Assembly (NCBI GenBank): GCA_026770025.1
Contig: JAMXDE010000005.1
Location: forward strand, 1,550,001-1,614,000
Length of the DNA: 64,000 bases
Source: Craspedostauros australis
Lineage: Eukaryota > Bacillariophyta > Bacillariophyceae > Mastogloiales > Achnanthaceae
Reading direction: 5' to 3'
Under the pieces are notes generated by a model. The model had not been told where the DNA came from and did not search any database. It worked only from the letters and a program-made list of their open reading frames with translations. A program made the position numbers and the translations under genes. Below, one piece after another: positions 24,821 through 34,803 of the stretch. Every line of letters starts with the position of its first letter. Positions within the stretch are counted from its first letter, which is position 1.

Positions 24821-25501
24821 TTATGGTTGTAGCTGCGATTGCGGCTGTGCAATGGGCACAGGAGGATCAGCTGCTACTGGCACAGGGATAGCAGGCACAG
24901 TCAAAAGAGGCGCAGCAACTGCCGGAGCAGAAGCAGCAGCAGTAGGTGTGCTCGTCGTATCTGCCTGCTTTCGTTTCCGTTTCCCGAGTTTGGGCATCGT
25001 CTGCACGTAGTTGTCCAACGCCTCCAGCTCCTGCTCCTGCCCTTGAATCCTGGACTCCACCCTGGAGATGAGATGATGCCACTCCATCCTGGAACGGATG
25101 AACATGAGCACGGCGTCATCCAGCTCCTTGGCCGATTCCTTCGTCATCTCCTTCGCCACCTTCTCTGCTTTGAGGAAGCATCCTTGGATGATGCACGATA
25201 CTAGATTCTTCCACGCCTTTGGCATGCGCTCTTCATGCGGCAGATGCTGGAGGCTGTGGTAGGAGCTGCTGATTCTGGGCTTGGAACCGGACGAGCTGCG
25301 CGATGATGATGATGACGACAACGACGACGATGGTGCATGTGGAGCAGAAGATGTTGATGCTGCTGTCGCCGCTGAGCGTGGCTTCTTCACCGCGGCCCGT
25401 TGGGATACGGGAACAATCGTCGAAGATGAAGGTGCCACCGCTGGTGCTGATGTCGACGATGATCCCGGTGCACCACCCAGTGCTTGGTTCGTGGAACTCA
25501 T
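24821..25501 (-). CDS. Unknown Ser-rich protein with helical coiled-coil segment
   Basis: A 226-aa single-exon frame. The ATG at 25501 (MSSTNQ) is chosen because the upstream extension reads like untranslated DNA. Residues 1-85 are Ser/Ala/Pro-rich and probably disordered. A compact helical block follows: HLPHEERMPKAWKNLVSCI, then FLKAEKVAKEMTKESAKELDDAVLMFI, then WHHLISRVESRIQGQEQELEALDNYVQTM, which should form a coiled coil. After a KRKRK nuclear-localisation-like patch, the last 50 residues are Ala/Pro/Val-rich. The helical layout is reminiscent of small subunits of kinetochore or Mediator-type complexes, but I cannot assign a family. It is divergent from the 25920 gene, with about 420 bases between the two starts that could be a shared promoter. 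Confidence 0.65.
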   Translation of the reverse strand: MSSTNQALGGAPGSSSTSAPAVAPSSSTIVPVSQRAAVKKPRSAATAASTSSAPHAPSSSLSSSSSSRSSSGSKPRISSSYHSLQHLPHEERMPKAWKNLVSCIIQGCFLKAEKVAKEMTKESAKELDDAVLMFIRSRMEWHHLISRVESRIQGQEQELEALDNYVQTMPKLGKRKRKQADTTSTPTAAASAPAVAAPLLTVPAIPVPVAADPPVPIAQPQSQLQP

Positions 25502-25919
25502 GGTCGACCAAACTTGCACTTCGATGGTATGTTGGGAAGGGAGTTTGCAGTGATGTGCGGTGCAGTGCAACGCAATACTTCGATGGGGTGGTCTTGTTCC
25601 TGTCGCCCTACTGTATTGTTGTTGGTCACGCTGATCTGTGTGTTGGACGTTGGTGAAGGGCTGCATTTGTGACAAAGCACAACGAACGGCAGATCCAAAC
25701 GCGGACGCCATTGTCGCCTTTTCGGTTTCATTGTTGCTGTCAGTCACGAGTGTCGCCATCAACAAGACTCACTTGCCTCTCTCTTCGATTCCAACTTTTG
25801 GCGCCACACACGCTGTGAGTAGTTCGTATTCCAATACGACAACCGTGTTCAATCCATTCCTTTCGCACAAACACAACCACGCTTATGATCACATCCATCA
25901 CACTTGCCACACTTACCAC

Positions 25920-26888
25920 ATGACCACCAGCATGTCATCAAGGAAAGGATCCCTCTCCCCAATCCCCGGCCATGCTTTGGGCGTCGGCGGCGGCAACAGC
26001 ATCCGCAGCAACCGAGGCATCCTGCCACCCGGTGCGACGCGAAGCCGCATGTCCGCGGAATATGTCGAAGCCCTGCAGGTCATGAGCGGCGCCAACATGC
26101 GCAGAGCCTGCGAACTCTTGCTGTCCAACGACAGGCCACGCTCTGCGAATGCGGACGGCGATCCCAACCAAAGGGCGATGCTGCACTTGCTCGCAAAATG
26201 CCAAAAGGCGGCGAAGGTATTGCAGGAGCAGGAACCCAAGATGATGCCACCTCCCATCATGCCCTCGGCGCCGTCGTTGGGTGGTAGATTCGGCAACCGA
26301 GGCGGCAGCGTCAGCAGCAGCCTGTCCAAGTTGAACAAGAAAGGGACGACCATCAAACAGGGCATGGTCCCGATGCGTCGCAGCAACCCCAACGCCATGA
26401 TGATGAAGAATCGATCCTCGTTGTCGGTCTCGGGCACGTCGAAAATGACCGCTGCGGGTTCCAAGCACAGCATGAAGCACCTCGCTGAGCATCGTGCCAA
26501 GCATGCACGCCATTTGGATGACGCCAGCTCCGTTTCGAGCACGAGCAGCAGCATCGCAGCGTCCAACAAGAAGGCACGCACGATGAATGCTGTCGATACA
26601 GCAACAGCGGCAACTGCGTCTGTTAATCAAGATGGCACGGGAGACGGCACGGCGCCACCCCAAAATGCGCTCTCCTTCTTGGCCAAGCTCAACAAGGATC
26701 CGACCAAAAATGCCAAGGAACCGCAACAACAACAACAGCAGCAGCAGCAGCAGTTCATTCCGAACAGCCCGGAGGATCAACAATCGGTGGGACAGGATGA
26801 TGCAGAAGCAAGCGAGTCTCCTCTAGACGCTCCTCCCACACCCAAACGCAGAAAGAATCCAAGCCGCACAGGAAGAAGGAACGCGTAG
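25920..26888 (+). CDS. Unknown basic protein with possible UBA-like start
   Basis: A 322-aa single-exon frame, starting at the ATG at 25920. The frame is open upstream to a non-ATG codon at 25638. Residues about 42-75 (SAEYVEALQVMSGANMRRACELLLSNDRP) match the pattern of a UBA or CUE three-helix fold: a hydrophobic helix, a loop where UBA domains have MGF or similar, then a helix ending in LL. The rest is low complexity: Gly/Ser-rich linkers, a Met/Pro patch, Lys/Arg clusters, a Gln run (nine or more residues, coded by CAR repeats near 26726-26752) and a basic end PPTPKRRKNPSRTGRR that looks like a nuclear-localisation signal. A ubiquitin-linked nuclear role is inference only. It pairs divergently with the 24821-25501 gene. 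Confidence 0.7.
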   Translation: MTTSMSSRKGSLSPIPGHALGVGGGNSIRSNRGILPPGATRSRMSAEYVEALQVMSGANMRRACELLLSNDRPRSANADGDPNQRAMLHLLAKCQKAAKVLQEQEPKMMPPPIMPSAPSLGGRFGNRGGSVSSSLSKLNKKGTTIKQGMVPMRRSNPNAMMMKNRSSLSVSGTSKMTAAGSKHSMKHLAEHRAKHARHLDDASSVSSTSSSIAASNKKARTMNAVDTATAATASVNQDGTGDGTAPPQNALSFLAKLNKDPTKNAKEPQQQQQQQQQQFIPNSPEDQQSVGQDDAEASESPLDAPPTPKRRKNPSRTGRRNA

Positions 26889-27489
26889 CACGAGAAGTCC
26901 ACATTTTGTTAGTGGCTCGTTGCGCAAAGAACAGTTATGAGAATAGAGTAGAGCAAACACTCCTTGTGTACGTTTACAATCCCATTAAGGCGTAAATGAA
27001 AGGCGGAGCATCGCGGTCTTCATTTCCTTGCATGGCAGTACTATACATTCTGCAAGGAGTCAACTTCGGTACAGCGCGAGGTGCTCGTGCTCGTACGCTG
27101 CAGACTAATGAACCAGTGTAGAGTCGGCACCGCAACGCGCACCTGCGCGAAACACTGAGATTGACTGATTCGATTGCATGAGGTCTTTCCCGCCACACAT
27201 CAAACCCACACCCACCAAAAGAACAAATCTCGCACAAGCTTCCCAACATCACGGCCGCGACCGCAATCGCAATCAAAGATCGGAGGCATCAGTCGACATC
27301 TCCACCAAGCAAGGTATAATTCCAAGCAGGCTTCCATCAAGTTTGATCTTTTACGTACACTGCTCGGCACGCATTGGGCCATCCATCACAGAGAGCAGGG
27401 CACTTTGAGCAAGAAGAGAAGGTTCCCCTCACGCAAAACCAGAACTGACGAGATACCGTACACACTCTCACTTTGCTCCCAAGCCGGAC
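26889..27489. other. Intergenic spacer before helicase gene
   Basis: About 600 bases with no supported gene; presumably the 3' end of the 25920 gene and the promoter and leader of the helicase. No distinct site recognised. Confidence 0.5.
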
Positions 27490-29391
27490 ATGCTGCATCG
27501 AGGCAGTCGCACCGTTCGTGTCCTGCCCACACTCCTCAAGATGACGACGACGTTGAGCCTGTTGGTGGGAATGTCCCGATCGTTCTCCACGACGCGGACT
27601 TTGTATTCCTCCCGCGGTTTCGCAAGCAGACTGATCCAAAGGCACAGGACCATCTCCATGCGTGCGCTGTGTGGTCGATGCCCAGGCGATCATCCATATC
27701 CACGCTGTCTGCAACAATATCTGCAGCTGCAGAGCGCGCGGGATACGTCGGTCTGCCATCGATCCGCGCTGACCCGTCTCTTCTCGACAAGCCAAGCATC
27801 GGACAGCGACATTGATAATTCCTTCTTTGCCACGCCCTCCTTCGAAGAATTGGGCATCCAATCTCCTGTGCTGCTGACCCGCTTGCAAAACATGGGATAC
27901 GAGAAGCCAACGCAAGTTCAGGCATCCACGTTTGCCAAGATCCGTGCGACCACGGTCGCTTCTGATGACAACGACGATGGAAATCACGACAACCAATCCA
28001 CACGTGCTGCCGATGTCACGATCGGCGCCGAAACGGGGAGCGGGAAGACCTTGGCCTACCTCCTGCCACTCATTGACGACATTCTGCAAAGCAAACAACA
28101 GGGATCGCCATCGTACGACTATGCACGCGCCATCATCTTGGTGCCCAACAAGGAGCTCGTGCAGCAGGTGCTGCGCATGGCCGCGCCGTTGTGTGGTGGG
28201 ACCAGCCGCAATCGCAACGACGTCGTCATTTGGGGTGGGGGTGATATGCCCATCGATGCTGGTGCGAAGGCAGCAGATGGCGGAGCCGAAGCAAACGATC
28301 TCGTGCGCATCGCCGTCATGCCGGGTGGATTGGCGGAGCCGTTGGATTTCAAGCCATTCCGAGACTCCATCCAGGGTGATGCCGCGCCCGCCGATCTCAT
28401 CATCGCCACGCCTGCCGCGGTGGGTCCGTTCGCGCTGAAGCCGAAGAACATCGAGATGTTTGCGGACATCCAAACCTTGATCATCGATGAAGCCGATATG
28501 CTGCTGGATGGTGGCTACATCCGGCAGCTGGAGAACGTGCTCATGGGATTCCGACGCGCGGATCGACTGAGCAATGCGGCGGACTTTGGAGGCACCGACG
28601 ATGATGGATTCGCCCCGCCTCCCAAAACGCAGCACATCTTCTGCGCGGCCACCTTGCCCGACATGGGGCTGCGCAGCGTCGACGCGTACTTGCAGAAGAA
28701 ATTCCCCCGCGCGGAACGCATCCAGATGTCCTCCATGCACAATGCTCGGCATTACGGGCTGGTGCAACCGACCGTTTGGGTTCAAGAGGAGAGCAAGAAG
28801 GAACGCATGGAGAAGTTGGTCGAGCTCTTGGGCGACGATCCTGAGATGGGCGGCCTCAAAGGCGAGAAGGTCATGGTCTTCCTCAACAGCGTCGATGACG
28901 TCGAGGGCGCCCATGGCGCTCTGGAACGGGCGGGCATACCCTCGGTGCGATACCACGCCAAGATCCCACTGGCCGAACGTAGCCAATCGCTGGACCAATT
29001 CCGTCTGTATGATCCCGAGGCCGAAGACCATGGCAAGACCAAGCCTGTTCTGGTCTGCACGGATCTCGCAAGCCGCGGATTGGACGTCCCGGGTGTCAAC
29101 GTCGTCGTTCAGCTCCAATTCGCAGGCAATGTCGTGGCGCATTTGCATCGCATGGGTCGCTGCGGCCGTGCTGGACAACGCACCGGTCGCGGTATCGTGT
29201 TTTACAACGAGCAAGAGAGCGAGCTGGTGGACGTCGTGCGGGAAGCCGAAACGCAACAGGAACGCATGGTACTGGAAGGCGACGTTCAAGAGATTGATGT
29301 CGAAGGCAAGGCCGGCACGGTGCAGAAGGCCTTCTCCCGTAAACGTGGCTTCACAAAGAAGCGCAAGAAGATCCGACGGGAAGCTGAATAG
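27490..29391 (+). CDS. DEAD-box ATP-dependent RNA helicase, organelle-type
   Basis: ATP-driven RNA unwinding enzyme; 633 aa, one exon. The N-terminal 105 residues are rich in Arg, Ser, Thr and Leu with almost no acidic residues (TTTLSLLVGMSRSFSTTRTLYSSRGFASRL), suggesting a mitochondrial, or less likely plastid, presequence. The helicase core is complete. The Q motif is FEELGIQSPVLLTRLQNMGY...PTQVQ (118-144) and motif I is GAETGSGKT (179-187). Motif Ia is VPNKELVQQ, Ib is ATPAAVG and motif II is IIDEADMLLD (DEAD at 333-336). Motif III is CAATLP in place of SAT, motif V is CTDLASRGLDVPGVNVV and motif VI is HRMGRCGRAGQR (HRIGRTGR variant). There is an acidic and Gly-rich insert between motifs II and III, and the C-terminus is basic (FSRKRGFTKKRKKIRR), which may bind RNA. 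Likely role: organellar ribosome assembly or RNA processing. Confidence 0.93.
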   Translation: MLHRGSRTVRVLPTLLKMTTTLSLLVGMSRSFSTTRTLYSSRGFASRLIQRHRTISMRALCGRCPGDHPYPRCLQQYLQLQSARDTSVCHRSALTRLFSTSQASDSDIDNSFFATPSFEELGIQSPVLLTRLQNMGYEKPTQVQASTFAKIRATTVASDDNDDGNHDNQSTRAADVTIGAETGSGKTLAYLLPLIDDILQSKQQGSPSYDYARAIILVPNKELVQQVLRMAAPLCGGTSRNRNDVVIWGGGDMPIDAGAKAADGGAEANDLVRIAVMPGGLAEPLDFKPFRDSIQGDAAPADLIIATPAAVGPFALKPKNIEMFADIQTLIIDEADMLLDGGYIRQLENVLMGFRRADRLSNAADFGGTDDDGFAPPPKTQHIFCAATLPDMGLRSVDAYLQKKFPRAERIQMSSMHNARHYGLVQPTVWVQEESKKERMEKLVELLGDDPEMGGLKGEKVMVFLNSVDDVEGAHGALERAGIPSVRYHAKIPLAERSQSLDQFRLYDPEAEDHGKTKPVLVCTDLASRGLDVPGVNVVVQLQFAGNVVAHLHRMGRCGRAGQRTGRGIVFYNEQESELVDVVREAETQQERMVLEGDVQEIDVEGKAGTVQKAFSRKRGFTKKRKKIRREAE

Positions 29392-29995
29392 GAGAATACT
29401 ATTTCTGCTCTATTGGTAGTCCGCTCTATTTTCAACTGTCTTTTCTCTTCACGCGTCACAAATGGAGACAAGAGCTTTGGCGGCTCCTCGCAAACGAAGC
29501 ATAGTTATTCGTGGGGTCCTTCTGCCTTGCTTGTGGCGTCGACGCGTCGACTTGCGAAGAGCAGATGTTCTTCAATGATGCCAATACGCCATGAGATTGT
29601 TGCTTCAGCGTATTCCACGTTCGAGTACTACTGGTAATGTATAGTGTGTCCACCAATGAACTCAGAACACCGAATGCCCATGAGTGAGTCGACCAATCGT
29701 TTGAAATGAACCTCCTCACTTTTTTCCTGGGATTTTCAAACTAAGCACATATTCGTAATCCTCATAGATCTAAAACAAATATCGATCCATTGCTGTTTTT
29801 AGGTTGGTCCTATTTAAGTTTTATGGACCGATGGATGTGCATATTTTCCGATCTCTTTCGGGTTTCAGCCTGTGATTATCGACTACTTCGATCCAACTTA
29901 ACCCTTTGCTGTTCTTCGTTTCAGCGAGTTTGTTCCCATTTTGAATTGTTTAGTCTCTTATTGAGGCGTTCCGATGAGACGATCCAACACCCCGT
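29392..29995. other. Intergenic spacer
   Basis: About 600 bases between the helicase stop and the first inverted repeat of the small transposon. No gene or recognisable site. Confidence 0.5.
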
Positions 29996-31507
29996 CCGCG
30001 ATAACACTAGTTGTGTTTGGGGGGGGGGGGGGAGCCGTGAGTGCGCGTTTAAGTTCCTTCTACCCTCCGCTTGTCTGATCCGTCATCTAAGTCACCAAAC
30101 TGGCTGCTGCATCATGAACCACCAATCACAGGACGACGTAAAACATCGTTCTGTGTGTTTCGTTGTGACGGAAGGGCTGAGTGGGGTTGCTACTCTCGAA
30201 GTGTTTTGTGTGATGCTTCTTTCGTACGTTTGGTAAAATAATCAATGGCTACCTCATCCCCCACAATGTCCGACTGGTTGAGAGTGCCAAACTTGACACA
30301 ACACCATGACAATGGTGGAACACCAAAAACCCTCCACAATGGCCATCCAACAGCATCCCCCGCACCACACCAACCAGCAGTCCACTGACAAATCCGATCA
30401 CATCGTCGTCATCGCGATACAACGTTTGGTGGGTGGGCGAGAGGGGGCTGCAATAGCGGTTCATTTGGGGCCGCAGCAGGCGCCCACGCAAATATCACAA
30501 TTTGGAGGCAGATTGGCTCGTTGGATGGGGCCTGTGTACTCCATACACAGCCCACACCAATGCCAATGAAGGGTCAAGACGCATCCAAGAGCAAATTTCC
30601 TAAGTGCCCATGAAGTTTCAGGCTTGGGGAGGATCAGGAAGGTGTCCGCGCAGAGGAAAAGGTGGAGGGAAAGAGGCTTGTTGGGGGGGAGGGTTGTGGT
30701 GTACCTATCATGTGGCTTTGGCAGTGAGGGGGAAGCATCACCAAGCCACGTAATTGCCAAGTTGCCCATACAAGATGCGTGCGGCATCAACTGAAAGATG
30801 GGCCTGTCAAAGTTTGCGTCGCAGATATTGTCTGGAAGAGGCTGCGGCCAAGAATATCTGACAAATGTTCGTTTTTGGTGTGACACCCAAAAAACACTGG
30901 CATCATCATAGGGAGGTATATCACTTGAGCCATGCACACCCAGCCCCCTCTGGATATGTCAGCGTGTTGCCAGGGAGTGTGGGTATGCACGAGGGGCATG
31001 TGGAGGGGCTGAAAGGGTTGTGTGGATGAGTTATCCATCCATATCTGCACCGCATCCTATTTGCAAATGGTTTTTCAAAATCGCTCTTTTTCAGTGTATG
31101 GACACTTTGGGGTATGCAATGTGGCAGAAACGTTCTGTCCTTCATGGAGTGGATTGATGGGGATCATACAGAGCCATTGTGGTGCACATTTTGCAGAAAT
31201 ACCAGGATGATGATGATCATGGGTACTGAGGGGAGGGCAACATTGCTTGATCGAATTTTTTAATCCACCACACAACTGTGTGGTGAACCAACATGACAAT
31301 AAAAATATTTTCTATGTCAATTTAAATTCGATATTCTGAATAACCAATAGTCAGGCGTATGAATGCACTGTTTAGATTGATTGCAAATGATGTGTTGTTG
31401 AGATATAGCATGACAAGCAGATATTTGGATGTTTTTAGGTGGGTTCTAAATTAGTCGACGCATCACGACCCATCACCCACAAAACTCCACAACTCGTGTT
31501 ATCGCGG
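29996..31507. mobile_element. Non-autonomous DNA transposon, related to 34298-39065 element
   Basis: A 1.5-kb element. Its left end starts CCGCGATAACACTAGTTGTG (29996). The same sequence in reverse complement, with one internal difference and a diverged inner part, closes it at 31481-31507. Next to the left end are TCTGATCCGTC and GTCAC blocks shared with the left end of the large element (34431-34448). The stretch from about 30300 to 31507 aligns with about 37840-39055 of the large element in the same orientation, with many substitutions and small gaps. It has no transposase, so it looks like an internally deleted relative moved by the larger family. A run of 14 G lies at 30019-30032, inside the left end. 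The flanks show no clear target duplication. Confidence 0.75.
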
Positions 31508-32218
31508 CAAAGCACCCCCATCACAAAATATGTGTCCCATCATCATCCAACACAGCCTCACTTTCTGTATTGGCCTTCATTGTGTGAGTATTGTCCCATT
31601 ATTGTACACAGCAAAATCGCACGAGTCCGTCAAGAGAGATCAAGTCTTTCAGGATGATGGCGATGAGCTGGTGTAGAAAAAACACTGATTGGGTAGAGTG
31701 ACTTCTGATTCTATGTTATCTTCATTGAGTTGTATCTCATGTTGCTGTGTTCAGGGACAGCTCTTGGTCATTGCATCTTTGCAATCTTGTTCTGATGTGG
31801 AGATGACCCATGATGTGGCGATGATGTCTTCTGTGTCGACGTCACTCATCACCATTCCATGGCTCTGTCGATTCCACATTCCATTGATGATGCTTGAGGT
31901 CGTTGGAGGTGGTGTCACTTCAGGTTAAGTTGGAAAGTAGATCATTTAAATTTGGACGTCACATGTTGGCCAGGTGACAGCCAGACCGAATCTCTGATGT
32001 TCTCTAGTGTGTCCCTATGCCAATGATCATGTGCCTGGAGGATAGCATCGTTTCAGCACATACTGGGACGGACAAATCAGAAACGTGTCAGGTGAATAAA
32101 GCATTGTACTAATAGTGAGCATCACACCACATCTGATGGTCCAATTCCTCTTCCTCTCTCTGCTCCTCCTCTGTTCCAGATGGTGCATTGTGGATGGCCA
32201 CAATTGTAGATGCTGTTG
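31508..32218. other. Intergenic stretch, nothing recognised
   Basis: About 700 bases between the small transposon and the minisatellite block. No gene, motif or clear repeat seen. Confidence 0.4.
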
Positions 32219-32490
32219 ATACAACAGTGCTATGCACGGTTGCTTACCCAGCTGTGAGCTGAAGGATGAAGCCAGAGCATGCGTCATGTGAGTTCACTTG
32301 TGTTTTGTTTTGTCGGACACTGCTTGTTTGATTTTATGGGGTTGTTTTGTTGTTTGTTGTTGGCGCCGCTCTTCGTGCGTTGTCGTGGTGTGTTCCATGG
32401 GTGCGTTTCTTCGCCTCTGCCATGTCATTTCAGTCATTGTTTTGCTGCGTTGCTCCGCCATGTGAACCATGAGCGCCACGAACACCAACA
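32219..32490. repeat. Direct repeat flanking minisatellite, copy 1
   Basis: About 270 bases, roughly 90% like 32964-33236 in the same orientation (shared blocks such as GCTGTGAGCTGAAGGATGAA and TTCGCCTCTGCC). A 70-codon frame is open in both copies, but most differences change amino acids, so coding selection is not apparent. Confidence 0.85.
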
Positions 32491-32964
32491 GGAGGTGCAG
32501 AGCACAGGAGGTGCAGAGCACAGGAGGTGCAGAGCACAGGAGGTGCAGAGCACAGGAGGTGCAGAGCACAGGAGGTGCAGAGCACAGGAGGTGCAGAGCA
32601 CAGGAGGTGCAGAGCACAGGAGGTGCAGAGCACAGGAGGTGCAGAGCACAGGAGGTGCAGAGCACAGGAGGTGCAGAGCACAGGAGGTGCAGAGCACAGG
32701 AGGTGCAGAGCACAGGAGGTGCAGAGCACAGGAGGTGCAGAGCACAGGAGGTGCAGAGCACAGGAGGTGCAGAGCACAGGAGGTGCAGAGCACAGGAGGT
32801 GCAGAGCACAGGAGGTGCAGAGCACAGGAGGTGCAGAGCACAGGAGGTGCAGAGCACAGGAGGTGCAGAGCACAGGAGGTGCAGAGCACAGGAGGTGCAG
32901 AGCACAGGAGGTGCAGAGCACAGGAGGTGCAGAGCACAGGAGGTGCAGAGCACAGGAGGTGCAG
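32490..32964. repeat. 16-bp minisatellite, about 29.7 copies
   Basis: A perfect head-to-tail array of AGGAGGTGCAGAGCAC: 29 full units plus 11 bases, with no visible variant unit. Because 16 is not a multiple of 3 and the unit has no stop codon, the array stays open in all frames and yields long artificial ORFs on both strands. Confidence 0.97.
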
Positions 32965-33236
32965 ATGCAACAGTGCTGGTCACGGTTCCTTACACAGCTG
33001 TGAGCTGAAGGATGAAACCAGAGCATGTGCTGTGTGAGTTCACTTGTGTTTTGTTTCGTCGGATACTGTCTGTTTGATTTTATGGGCTTGTTTTGCTGTT
33101 TGTTGTTGGCACCGGTCTTCGTGCGTTGTTGTGGTGTGTTCCGCGGCTGCGTTTCTTCGCCTCTGCCTGGTCATTTCGGTCATTGTGTTGCTGCTTTGCT
33201 CGGCCACGTGGGCTCTGAGCACCACGAACACAACAG
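32964..33236. repeat. Direct repeat flanking minisatellite, copy 2
   Basis: Second copy of the 270-base block at 32219-32490. Just after its end the sequence reads GATGCTGCAG, where copy 1 runs into GGAGGTGCAG, the first array unit. This suggests the array grew from this point. Confidence 0.85.
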
Positions 33237-34297
33237 ATGCTGCAGTTGCTTTGTTTGTTGTGTTGGTTTCTGTCTCGAACAGAATGTGGAAACATGTGTC
33301 ACATGCTAACGTCTAATTAACGTGTACAAAACGGCTGACATCTTCGGGAGCAAGTTCGTGACTGGACACCTGACGATAAATACCGAAGAATAACATAGAA
33401 CCTTCGACAACAACCAACGAGTTTGGTGTGGTTGGATCCACGTGACTAGTGGCTATTGGCTAATTTCCGGTTTTTTGGTAATTATTGGTAATTATTGGTA
33501 AACATTGGCATATCGCCGACGGCACAAGCTGCCATTTGATGAGTTGATGCCCGTTGCCTGATATCTTTACATTATTAGAAAGAGGAGAGTGAGAGCTCTC
33601 TGTTGATGTGTTCATTGTTGGCAAACGACCTCCGCTTTCCGTTCATCTCGATGCCTCTTTTTACCCTTTATCGGCCTTTTTCGCACGGACGACGTACGGA
33701 CGCGATTTCGGAATTTTTTTCGTTGGTAACCATTGGTAACCATTGGTAACCACGTAGAGTCTACGACGTTCTGGTACAGAAATTTGTTGCGTTTTGGTCC
33801 AACAGCGACCAACTGTCTTCCAAAGACCCGCATCCAATTCTGTTTCGTCAATTGCTCAAGTGAATGGCATGGTTGTATTCGTCGCTTCATTCTGCTTTGG
33901 GTGGTGTGTTGGTCAGTGGTCCGGAATGCGTTTGTGTGCTGCTGTGGGTGTTTGAAGTCAGTCACTAATGCTCGTGACAGCCATGATCCCCAATCCGTGA
34001 ACACACAAAAGTTCGCGCCCAAAATTATCGTGTGTGTTTTACGTGTTGTTGATTCGAACTGTTTGGCTCGCATGAGTCTCTTTACTTGATGCAAGGTTGT
34101 GCATCGCGCTGATGTCGGATCATCGTGCCGTTGCTTTCAGGTGACGCAGAATCCTCTCTTGCACCCTCCCATGTAGTCTTGGTCTTCGTCCTTCACTTGC
34201 TCCAAAGATATACCAATTGCAAGTTCATCTCGTCGCTTTACTGCGTACTATCCTTGCGAGGAAACACTGCTTCCTGATCACGCGCCACAAGTACTAG
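33237..34297. other. Spacer with TTGGTAAC-type short repeats
   Basis: About 1.1 kb before the large transposon. It has two clusters of 10-bp repeats: ATTATTGGTA at about 33476-33502 and TTGGTAACCA at about 33723-33753. The second cluster and its downstream flank resemble, inverted, the sequence at about 39955-40037 on the other side of the transposon. No gene supported. Confidence 0.5.
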
Positions 34298-34346
34298 CTG
34301 CAGAGAATGTAAAATGGGGTCACGATAGCACTAGTTGTAGAGTTTT
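34298..34346 (+). repeat. Left terminal inverted repeat of mariner-like transposon
   Basis: 49 bases; pairs with 39018-39065. The inner part (ACTAGTTGT) is shared with the ends of the small transposon. Confidence 0.9.
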
Positions 34347-34803
34347 GGCCCCTTGTTGCCACTGGTTTGCTTGCCTTTGGGAGCAACGGCGATTGTATAT
34401 TTAGAGCTATTTCGTGTAGTTCCTCCCTGATCCGTCTTCTACGTCACAGGAAGGATTCGACGTCATGCGAAACCACTCACAACACAAGATGTGAGTGCGT
34501 CTCGCAGCACGTCGCCCTTGCTTCGCGAGACAACGTGATGGCTGCGCAGCACACACCAATCGCGCCGCAACACACGCGGACCGTGCCACAACACAACGTG
34601 ACGACTTCGCGACACAACACACCGATCGTGTGGCGACGCGCACCAACCACGACACAAAAATCACGGTCCCCGTCACAAAAAACAAACAAACACAACACAT
34701 CACATCACAATCCTCCATGCCATCAAGAAAACGATGCGCACACCACCATTCGAACCACAGGTGTACCTCACACATATAATACTACTACTACTACGATTTG
34801 CAG

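Noticed and set aside
27337-29289. 650-codon minus-strand open frame
   Set aside because: It lies antisense to the DEAD-box helicase, whose frame carries all helicase motifs; the minus frame has none.
30019-30032. Run of 14 G as a possible G-quadruplex or regulatory site
   Set aside because: A single homopolymer inside the left end of the small transposon, without the spaced G-tracts of a quadruplex.
32279-33037. Repetitive 252-codon protein (QEVQSTGGAEHRRCRA units)
   Set aside because: Product of the 16-bp array, which is open in every frame on both strands; flanking copies show mostly amino-acid-changing differences.
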